From: an uncultured Anaerolineaceae bacterium
Lineage (GTDB): Bacteria; Chloroflexota; Anaerolineae; Anaerolineales; Anaerolineaceae
NCBI GenBank assembly: GCA_937890875.1
Contig: CALAEB010000632.1
Location: 1 to 5,345 of the forward strand
Direction: 5' to 3'
DNA: 5,345 nucleotides
Position numbers and translations under genes: made by a program. Below the pieces are notes generated by a model. That model worked only from the letters and a program-made list of their open reading frames with translations, was not told the origin of the DNA and ran no database searches. The stretch's first letter is position 1. The number at the start of each line of letters is the position of its first letter. This document shows, one piece after another, positions 1 through 5,345 of the stretch.

Positions 1-80
1 TCACAGAATTCCCATTTACGATTCGAAGGGTCCACATATTTTGGATTGCGGAAGCGTGCCGTCAGCATGATCCATATAAA
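1..80. other. window-edge segment, no gene assigned
   Basis: This stretch lies beyond the terminator of the EF-G-like gene. Two short reading frames touch the window edge and cannot be decided between. A plus-strand frame is open from base 2 and stops with TGA at 68-70, which would suit a convergent gene ending just before the hairpin at 83-123. A minus-strand frame starts with ATG at 66-68 and stays open to the edge for 22 codons, but it has no Shine-Dalgarno sequence. Neither peptide is recognisable. Confidence 0.25.
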
Positions 81-82
81 GA

Positions 83-123
83 AAAACGAGGCTGTCTCAA
101 AAAAGGGTGAACGGCCTCGTTTT
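83..123 (-). terminator. intrinsic terminator after the EF-G-like gene, possibly bidirectional
   Basis: A perfect 10-bp inverted repeat (AAAACGAGGC with GCCTCGTTTT) encloses a 21-base loop. On the minus strand the 3' arm runs into TTTTTCTTT, a U-rich tail, about 28 bases after the TAG stop of the EF-G-like gene. On the plus strand the same hairpin is followed by TTTTGTT, so it could also stop a converging transcript, although no plus-strand gene is established to the left. The loop is long, but GTT and GAC inside it could extend the pairing. Confidence 0.85.
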
Positions 124-150
124 GTTAATCTGTCTGTACGAAAATGAAAA

Positions 151-2223
151 CTACTTTTCGTTTTCTTTCTTCGCTTTTTCGAGATTGGCGATGATCTCCT
201 GCGTGATATGCGGCGGTACATTCTCATAGTTGCTGAATTCCATCTCGAATATACCGCGTCCGGCGGTCATTGACCGGAGCTGGGTGGTATACCGCTGCAT
301 TTCAGCCAAAGGAACGGAAGCCGTTACGGTGCTTTCCCCTTTTTCCGTGTTCATACCCAAAATCCGGGCTCTGCGGGTGTTCAGGTCACCGATGACATCC
401 CCCATGTTTTCTTCAGGAACGGTGATTTTCACTGTGTAAATCGGCTCCTCAAGCATAGGGCTGGCGTCGGAAAAGGCCAGTTTGAAAGCTTCGCGCCCGG
501 CGGTTTCAAACGCGATCGGTTTTGAGTCAACCGGGTGTTCCTTTCCGTCATAGACGGAGACATAGACGCCGTGGATCGGGAAACCGGCCAGAATCCCTTC
601 TTTCATCACATTTCGGATCCCTTTTTCGATCGCCGGTATGTAGCTGGCGCTGATTGCGCCCCCGAAAATATCGTTGTGGATTTCGAATTCAGCATCGTGA
701 TTCGGCTTGACCCGCAAATGAACTTCACCGAACTGCCCGGAACCGCCGGACTGTTTCTTGTGCCGGTACATTGCCGAAGCCTCTTTGGTGATGGTTTCCT
801 GGAAGGGAACCCGCGGTTCTTTCACAAGCAAGTTCACCTGGAATTTGCTCTCCGCCCGGCGGATCGCCACATCAATATGCTGGTCGCCCATCCCTTGCAG
901 CAGCGTCTGGTTGGTTGCCATTTCGTTATACCATGTAAGCGTCATATCCTCTTCACAGAGGCGCGTGAGCGCCGGACTGATCTTGGTAGAGTCTGCCTGC
1001 GTTTTCGGGAAAACGGCAACCCGGTAAAGTGCGCTTGGATATGCGGGGGCCGGAATGGTCAGCGGATTCGCTTTGTCTGAGAAGGTGTCCGCTGTTACGG
1101 TTTCGCCGAGTTTCGCGACACTGCAAATATCCCCGGCATGGACCGTCTTCACGGCGGAGTTATCTTTCCCGACGGGAATATTGAGGTTCCCGTAACGTTC
1201 TTCCACTCCTCTCGAACTGTTCCAGATCCGGGAGTCCGCGTTCAGGGTTCCGGAATACAGGCGGATAAAGGTCTGCTTCCCTACGAATGGATCCGCCGTC
1301 GTTTTCCAGACATACGCGGCCAGCGGGCCGGAATCGCTGCATTTAACTTCGACGTCATTGTTATTCTTGTCTTTTGCAATGACCGGGGCTACTTCTGTCG
1401 GGTTGGGGAGTAAGTTGATGAAAGCGTCCAAAATTTGCGCGACACCGACTTCGGTTCCGGCTGCGGCACAATAAACCGGGACAAAATTGCCCGCTTTGAC
1501 GGCTTTGCCAAAACCGCGCAGGATCTCTTCATCCGTTAATTCCATTGTCTCAAAGAATTTTTCCATCAGCGCTTCTTCGCCTTCGGCGGCGGCTTCGGTT
1601 AAAGCCGCGCGAAGTTCCTGCGCTTCGGCCTGATATTCCGGCGGAATATCAACGGCTTCGTTTTTTGTTCCGTCATACGCCTTCATGGTGAGAATATCAA
1701 TCACACCATGAAAGTCCAGTTTTTCTCCCCAGGGGATTTGAACCTGAATTAATCGGCGGTCTGTATATTCCACTAAAGACGAGAACGCTTTTTTGAAGTC
1801 GGCATTCTCACGGTTCATTTTATTAATCACAACAATTCGGGGAAGTTCAAATTTATCGGCGTATTTCCAGGCAATTTCGGTACCGACTTCACGCCCTGAT
1901 ACCGAATCGATCAGGACACAGGCGCCGTCGGCAACGCTCAATGCTGAAATCACTTCGCCGATGAAGTCATTGTATCCCGGGGTATCCAGGATGTTGATTT
2001 TGGTGTCTTTATATTCAACGGGAACTACAGCGCTGTAAAGTGAAATCTTCCGGCGTTTTTCTTCGTCGTCAAAATCTGAAACGGTAGTTCCGTCCTCAAT
2101 TTTTCCGACACGTGTCGTTGCGCCCGTAAAATGGAGAAAAACTTCAGACATTGTGGTCTTGCCGGCGCTGCTGTGCGATACCAGCGCAATGTTGCGAATT
2201 GCTTCGGATGAGTACTCTTTCAT
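151..2223 (-). CDS. fusA: elongation factor G-like translational GTPase (second EF-G group)
   Basis: This is a 690-residue protein of full EF-G length, a cytosolic ribosome-associated GTPase related to the translocation factor. The G1 P-loop is SHSSAGKTT (16-24). The switch I region (about 46-64) reads RRKIS where canonical EF-G has RGIT. G3 is DTPGYNDF (80-87), G4 is NKMN (134-137) and the G5 region is CAAAG (252-256). The G' insert is present (about 160-250). Domain II spans roughly 295-390, domain III 398-470, domain IV 475-598 (with HKKQSGGSGQFGEV at 488-501) and domain V 599-675. Tyr in place of the G3 His and the SSAGKTT P-loop are typical of EF-G2-like paralogues, so this is probably not the main translocase and its exact role is unknown. 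Asn in place of the G4 Asp is unusual. The ATG at 2221-2223 is preceded by AGAAGGG, with 8 bases between the GGG and the ATG. The gene has its own promoter and terminator and appears monocistronic. The symbol denotes family, not proof of the housekeeping fusA. Confidence 0.93.
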   Translation of the reverse strand: MKEYSSEAIRNIALVSHSSAGKTTMSEVFLHFTGATTRVGKIEDGTTVSDFDDEEKRRKISLYSAVVPVEYKDTKINILDTPGYNDFIGEVISALSVADGACVLIDSVSGREVGTEIAWKYADKFELPRIVVINKMNRENADFKKAFSSLVEYTDRRLIQVQIPWGEKLDFHGVIDILTMKAYDGTKNEAVDIPPEYQAEAQELRAALTEAAAEGEEALMEKFFETMELTDEEILRGFGKAVKAGNFVPVYCAAAGTEVGVAQILDAFINLLPNPTEVAPVIAKDKNNNDVEVKCSDSGPLAAYVWKTTADPFVGKQTFIRLYSGTLNADSRIWNSSRGVEERYGNLNIPVGKDNSAVKTVHAGDICSVAKLGETVTADTFSDKANPLTIPAPAYPSALYRVAVFPKTQADSTKISPALTRLCEEDMTLTWYNEMATNQTLLQGMGDQHIDVAIRRAESKFQVNLLVKEPRVPFQETITKEASAMYRHKKQSGGSGQFGEVHLRVKPNHDAEFEIHNDIFGGAISASYIPAIEKGIRNVMKEGILAGFPIHGVYVSVYDGKEHPVDSKPIAFETAGREAFKLAFSDASPMLEEPIYTVKITVPEENMGDVIGDLNTRRARILGMNTEKGESTVTASVPLAEMQRYTTQLRSMTAGRGIFEMEFSNYENVPPHITQEIIANLEKAKKENEK

Positions 2224-2253
2224 TTATTTCGCCCTTCTGAAAAATTATTTTGT

Positions 2254-2272
2254 AAACTTTCTGTAAAAGTTT
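2254..2272 (-). other. A/U-rich hairpin in the 5' leader of the EF-G-like gene
   Basis: The predicted leader contains AAACTTT and AAAGTTT as a perfect 7-bp inverted repeat around a 5-base loop, about 30 bases ahead of the start codon. Six of the seven pairs are A-U, so the hairpin is weak. It does not cover the ribosome binding site. A run of five T residues begins only 10 bases beyond it, so it is a poor terminator. A regulatory role is conjecture. Confidence 0.35.
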
Positions 2273-2299
2273 GTAGCTGTATTGCCTCTATGATCATCC

Positions 2300-2328
2300 A
2301 TTTTATTAGAAGAGACACAGAATGTCAA
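2300..2328 (-). promoter_or_regulatory. sigma-70/sigma-A promoter of the EF-G-like gene
   Basis: Reading the minus strand, a perfect -35 box TTGACA (bases 2323-2328) is followed by exactly 17 bases and a -10 box TAAAAT (2300-2305), one mismatch from consensus. The expected transcription start is near 2293, giving a leader of about 70 bases before the ATG at 2223. No other box pair in this gap is as good. Confidence 0.85.
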
Positions 2329-2543
2329 AGGATTTTCGTCCTAAAATATCAGGAGAGGTGGGTAATAATCATTTTTTGCACGCAAAACATGCTGTTTATT
2401 CAATTTCAGGACGATCGGGTGTGAAATTCAGCGTTGAAATCCCGGGAAGATTATCCGAAGCTGTCTCCCAAAAAAATCCGGATTGTTGTTCGCCGTTAAT
2501 ACGGTATTAAATTTTGAGCGCCGGGCTGGTTCGGAGCGGTGAT
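2329..2543. other. intergenic segment with two short palindromes, no gene
   Basis: The segment lies between the permease hairpin and the EF-G promoter. A plus-strand open frame (2322-2510, 62 codons) crosses it but has no clear ribosome binding site, overlaps the -35 box of the opposing promoter and gives an unrecognisable peptide, so I do not call it a gene. Two short palindromes stand out: TTTTGC-AC-GCAAAA at 2374-2387 and TTAATAC-G-GTATTAA at 2496-2510. Both have the two-fold symmetry of protein-binding operators, and the first lies about 45 bases upstream of the -35 box. Nothing else is assignable. Confidence 0.5.
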
Positions 2544-2602
2544 TTATCGAAAGTGCGGCAGCTCTTCCGATTTCGAGAAAAGCGCCGCACCTTCGTTGAT
2601 AA
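2544..2602 (-). terminator. long hairpin after the permease gene, probable transcript 3' end
   Basis: Thirty bases past the permease stop codon the minus-strand RNA can form a 12-bp outer stem (2584-2595 with 2548-2559, one G-U pair). One bulged base (2560) separates it from an 8-bp inner stem (2576-2583 with 2561-2568, two G-U pairs), closed by a 7-base loop at 2569-2575. TTAT and ATAA can extend the base of the stem. There is no U tract on either side, so it departs from a classical intrinsic terminator. It may be a weak terminator, an RNA-stabilising 3' structure or a processing site. Position favours a 3'-end role for the pyrR-uraA transcript. Confidence 0.5.
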
Positions 2603-2631
2603 CAAGTGTCTGTCAGTTTTGAGCGGTTTGT

Positions 2632-4008
2632 TTATTCAGCTTCCGGGCTGCTTTTGGGTCCCAGGCTCAGGATCTGGTTCAGGATGATACCGAAGACCGC
2701 GGCGCCGGCAATGCAGGGTACCTGAACCCCGAAGAAGGGGATGCTTCCGCCGAAGGCGTATTGTCCGCCGACACCGATAATGATGATGGTAGCGATGAGG
2801 GAGATGCTTTTGGACTCGAAGAAGTTGACCTTCTTGTCAACCATGATCGCAATACCCTGTGCCGCGATGGCTCCGAAGAGGAAAATTTCCAGCCCGCCGA
2901 TAACGGCTGTCGGGATCGCATAGATCATGTTGATCAGCGGCGTGAAGCAGGAAACGACCATGGCGATGATTGCCGCAACGATCAGAACCGGTACGGAAAA
3001 GACTTTTGTGATGGTCATCGCGCTGATGTTTTCTCCGTAGTTGGTTCCGGCAGGCCCGCCGATCATCGCAGCGACGATGTCACCGATGCCGTCACCGATC
3101 AGGTTCAGCCCGAGTTTTTCAGCGATTGCATAATGCTTGCCGCTTCCCTTTTGCTTCGCGAGGTTGTTGACGTAGATATCCAACTGGTAAATGTGCGCGG
3201 TGGATTCCGGGATGGTGGCGATGGCGATCGGCATGATTGCGGCAACGGCTGCCCATGACGGTCTTGGCAGTGTAAAGGCCGGCAGCGCGAAGAAGCCCTT
3301 CCCGGCGTTTTCAGCCAGCTCGCGGAAGAAGTTGATCCCGGTCACTTGGCTGATGACGAAGGCGACCACGCAACCGACAATCGGGCCGAGCAGCAAAGGC
3401 AGCTGGCTGGCAAATCCTTTCAGATAAACTGAGAAGAGGATGGTTGAAATCAATGTGACCAGCGAAATGATCCAGGCCAAATTCATCGCGAGCCCGCTTT
3501 GACTTTCTTCAATTCCCGCGGGTACGGCGGAGGCGTCTAAAAGCGCGTTGGAGGCCAGTGTCAGACCGATTGCCATGGCAATCGGACCGGTGATCGTGGC
3601 CGGAAGCACTTTTTCGATAGATTCTTTGCCGAATCTTTTGACGATCAGACCGGCGATGATTGAGACAAAGCCGGACATCACAATTCCGAATTGCGCTACC
3701 CGGATCTGACCTTCCAGGTCATCGCCCGCTGCGGCCTGGGCGGCCATAATTCCGGCGATTGCGGAGATATATGAGAAACTTGAACCGTAGTAGAGCGGAA
3801 TTTGTCTGCCGGTGATCAGGATGAAACAGAGTGTGGCAAGACCGCTGGCGAAAATGGTCGTTGAAATCCGGAAATTCGTAATCAGCGCCACCGTAACCGT
3901 CGCAGGAAACATGACAATGACCTGCTGGAGCGCGTACAATACGAGTTTGATAAATGGAGGGCGTTCGTCCGGTAAATAACCGATTGGCTGTGCGTTTTGT
4001 TTCAACAT
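2632..4008 (-). CDS. uraA: uracil permease, NCS2 family (UraA/PyrP type)
   Basis: This is a 458-residue polytopic inner-membrane protein of the nucleobase-cation symporter-2 family, which imports uracil (sometimes xanthine) by proton symport. The N-terminal part carries the family motif YYGSSFSYI (73-81). The central part has PESTAH (267-272), whose Glu268 matches the substrate-binding glutamate of TM8 in E. coli UraA. The NCS2 signature NYGENISAMT (323-332) follows, with Glu326 in the position of the second substrate-binding glutamate. Hydrophobic segments run through the whole length, consistent with the 14-helix fold, and the length is slightly above that of E. coli UraA. The ATG is preceded by GAGGAG (4015-4020) with six bases between. 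It lies 49 bases after pyrR on the same strand, and that partnership makes uracil the most likely substrate. Expression should depend on readthrough of the pyrR leader attenuator and of the hairpin at 4036-4073. Xanthine specificity cannot be excluded from sequence alone. Confidence 0.92.
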   Translation of the reverse strand: MLKQNAQPIGYLPDERPPFIKLVLYALQQVIVMFPATVTVALITNFRISTTIFASGLATLCFILITGRQIPLYYGSSFSYISAIAGIMAAQAAAGDDLEGQIRVAQFGIVMSGFVSIIAGLIVKRFGKESIEKVLPATITGPIAMAIGLTLASNALLDASAVPAGIEESQSGLAMNLAWIISLVTLISTILFSVYLKGFASQLPLLLGPIVGCVVAFVISQVTGINFFRELAENAGKGFFALPAFTLPRPSWAAVAAIMPIAIATIPESTAHIYQLDIYVNNLAKQKGSGKHYAIAEKLGLNLIGDGIGDIVAAMIGGPAGTNYGENISAMTITKVFSVPVLIVAAIIAMVVSCFTPLINMIYAIPTAVIGGLEIFLFGAIAAQGIAIMVDKKVNFFESKSISLIATIIIIGVGGQYAFGGSIPFFGVQVPCIAGAAVFGIILNQILSLGPKSSPEAE

Positions 4009-4035
4009 GGTTTTCTCCTCAATTTATTCGAAATT

Positions 4036-4694
<659 letters not shown>

Positions 4695-4704
<10 letters not shown>

Positions 4705-4730
4705 ATCTCTCTGTATCGCGCTTAAAGATT
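4695..4730 (-). promoter_or_regulatory. PyrR-binding loop (anti-antiterminator) of the pyrR leader
   Basis: In the minus-strand RNA a lower stem of AATCTT with AAGATT (6 bp) leads through an asymmetric, mainly 5'-sided internal loop to an upper stem CGAT with ATCG (4 bp). The upper stem is closed by an 8-base loop ACAGAGAG (4707-4714). The known PyrR site has the same plan: lower stem, purine-rich bulge, short upper stem and a loop containing CAGAGAG. The hairpin begins only about 5 bases into the predicted transcript. PyrR with UMP would stabilise it, free the terminator and lower expression. Confidence 0.9.
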
Positions 4731-4741
4731 TGTTTCAGATG

Positions 4742-4750
4742 ATTATATCA
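4742..4750 (-). promoter_or_regulatory. extended -10 promoter of pyrR-uraA
   Basis: The minus strand reads TGATATAAT, a perfect TATAAT (4742-4747) with the TGn extension (4749-4750). No convincing -35 box lies at the usual distance; TTTCCG at 4764-4769 is a weak candidate with a 16-base gap. Such promoters often rely on the TGn element. Transcription would start near 4735, placing the PyrR-binding hairpin at the very 5' end and giving a leader of about 135 bases. Confidence 0.82.
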
Positions 4751-5024
4751 TTGCTTTGAAAACCGGAAAGGGCAAATTTGAAAAAAATGACCGGATTTTT
4801 CTGATTTAAACAGATCCCAAATGTCGGCTCCGGTTTAGAAACAGGCAGTGCGTTGTTCCGCCCTTGAGTTGCCGGTTCCGTCCACGCTGTGCGTTTACAA
4901 AGGAAGTTTGCAACCGAAAAGAGCCGAGAATGCGGGCGTTGCTTCCGGGATATCAGGTTTCCTGCCATTTTATCGAACAGTTTCTGCCGGAATAAGACCG
5001 TTTGTGAGAGGCTGGCGACCCGAT
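4751..5024. other. intergenic gap between the ABC ATPase gene and the pyrR promoter
   Basis: This gap of about 270 bases holds no supported gene. A minus-strand open frame (4735-4968, 77 codons) crosses it, but it lacks a ribosome binding site, runs through the pyrR promoter and has an unrecognisable sequence. Several short self-complementary spots occur, for example CAGG-AAA-CCTG around 4954-4964 in minus-strand sense, but none has a good stem with a U tract. No clear terminator for the ABC gene is visible. Confidence 0.5.
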
Positions 5025-5044
5025 TCAGGCCGAAAGGGTCGGGT
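5018..5044 (-). other. hairpin overlapping the 3' end of the ABC ATPase gene
   Basis: ACCCGA and TCGGGT form a perfect 6-bp inverted repeat around a 15-base loop that includes the TGA stop of the ABC ATPase gene. No U run follows (the next bases are CGCCAGCC), so this is at best a weak terminator or a 3'-end structure. Confidence 0.35.
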
Positions 5045-5345
5045 CCCGCTTTTCGTCAAAGCTGAAAATATTCAGAAACTTGCGGGCCCGCTCGGTTTTG
5101 GGCTGCGTGAAGAATTCCTCCGGCGCGCCGGATTCAACAATTTCACCGCTGTCAATAAAGACCACCCGGTCGGATATCGCCTTGGCAAACTGCATTTCGT
5201 GCGTCACAATGATCATGGTCATGCCGCCTTTTGCCAGCTTCAGCATCACATCCAGCACCTCCCGGACCATCTCCGGGTCCAGCGCGGCTGTGATTTCGTC
5301 AAAAAGCATGATCTCCGGTTCCATGATCAGCGCCCGAACGATGGC
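5025..5345 (-). CDS. ABC transporter ATP-binding protein, polar amino acid type (partial, C-terminal 106 residues)
   Basis: This is the C-terminal part of an ATPase that powers an importer, in the GlnQ/HisP group that serves amino acid uptake at the inner face of the membrane. The visible protein begins [10 protein letters not shown], the helix that follows the ABC signature. The signature and Walker A lie outside the window. Walker B is IMLFDE (visible residues 12-17), the D-loop is AALD (20-23) and the switch histidine is His49 in IVTHEM. The end, [25 protein letters not shown], is typical of this group. Walker B is followed by Ile-Thr (DEIT) instead of the commoner DEPT. The reading frame stays open to the right edge, so the start is not visible; a Met inside the fragment is not the start. 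Permease and binding-protein partners are probably upstream, beyond the window. The exact substrate cannot be told. Confidence 0.9.
   Translation of the reverse strand, partial: AIVRALIMEPEIMLFDEITAALDPEMVREVLDVMLKLAKGGMTMIIVTHEMQFAKAISDRVVFIDSGEIVESGAPEEFFTQPKTERARKFLNIFSFDEKRDPTLSA

Noticed and set aside
88..104. GAGGCTGTCTCAAAA-like sequence reminiscent of insertion sequence ends
   Set aside because: The stretch is explained by the arm and loop of the terminator hairpin; no transposase, matching inverted end or target duplication is present.
535..1080. Plus-strand 181-codon open frame opposite the EF-G-like gene
   Set aside because: It is a shadow frame antisense to strongly conserved EF-G domains, with no family similarity of its own.
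2322..2510. Plus-strand 62-codon open frame between the permease and EF-G genes
   Set aside because: It has no clear ribosome binding site, its start overlaps the -35 box of the opposing promoter, and the peptide resembles nothing I recognise.
2761..3258. Plus-strand 165-codon open frame opposite the permease gene
   Set aside because: It is rich in Asp, Arg, Gly and His as expected for the antisense of a membrane protein gene, and it lies wholly within uraA.
4759..4799. Possible terminator formed by the two CCGG-containing segments upstream of the pyrR promoter
   Set aside because: The stem is only about four G-C pairs plus A-T pairs across a bulge, with a loop of more than 20 bases, too weak to call.
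4735..4968. Minus-strand 77-codon open frame upstream of pyrR
   Set aside because: It has no Shine-Dalgarno sequence, its 3' end runs through the pyrR promoter, and its composition is irregular with no recognisable motif.

Overview
The window reads as an ordinary housekeeping stretch of a bacterial chromosome. All four recognisable genes lie on the minus strand, so transcription runs from high to low coordinates. In transcription order they are: the C-terminal part of a polar-amino-acid-type ABC transporter ATPase (cut by the right edge), pyrR, a UraA/PyrP-type uracil permease, and an elongation factor G-like GTPase of the second (non-canonical) EF-G group. A PyrR that acts through RNA attenuation, strong purine-rich Shine-Dalgarno sites, sigma-A-type promoters and U-tailed hairpin terminators together suggest a Gram-positive-style organism, most likely a Clostridia-like Bacillota with moderate GC. 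The sequence does not fix the taxon.

The best-supported regulatory system is the pyrR leader (about 4601-4735). An extended -10 promoter is followed within a few bases by a hairpin with the shape and loop of a PyrR-binding anti-antiterminator. Its 3' side is a perfect 10-base complement of the 5' arm of an intrinsic terminator that sits just ahead of the pyrR ribosome binding site. All three mutually exclusive structures (binding loop, antiterminator, terminator) can be read from the bases. The implied logic is autogenous: when UMP is plentiful PyrR stabilises the binding loop, the terminator forms, and pyrR plus the downstream permease are shut off.

A second strong terminator-like hairpin lies at the pyrR-uraA junction. 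Its six-base loop is exactly the last sense codon and the stop codon of pyrR. The permease is therefore either partly insulated from pyrR or coupled to translation of pyrR. I see no PyrR-type loop or antiterminator partner for this one. The permease is followed by a long near-perfect hairpin without a U tract (2544-2602).

The EF-G-like gene is a separate transcription unit. It has its own promoter (TTGACA, 17 bp, TAAAAT) and ends in a U-tailed hairpin at 83-123 that could work in both directions. Its GTPase motifs depart from canonical EF-G: Tyr replaces the catalytic-loop His, and Asn replaces the NKxD aspartate. The long gaps (2224-2631 and 4601-5024) are accounted for by promoters, leaders and hairpins, and no convincing extra genes were found in them. 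I found no mobile element, CRISPR array, tRNA or rRNA. No wholly new system is evident; the most interesting points are the attenuator architecture and the natural NKMN variant in the EF-G paralogue.
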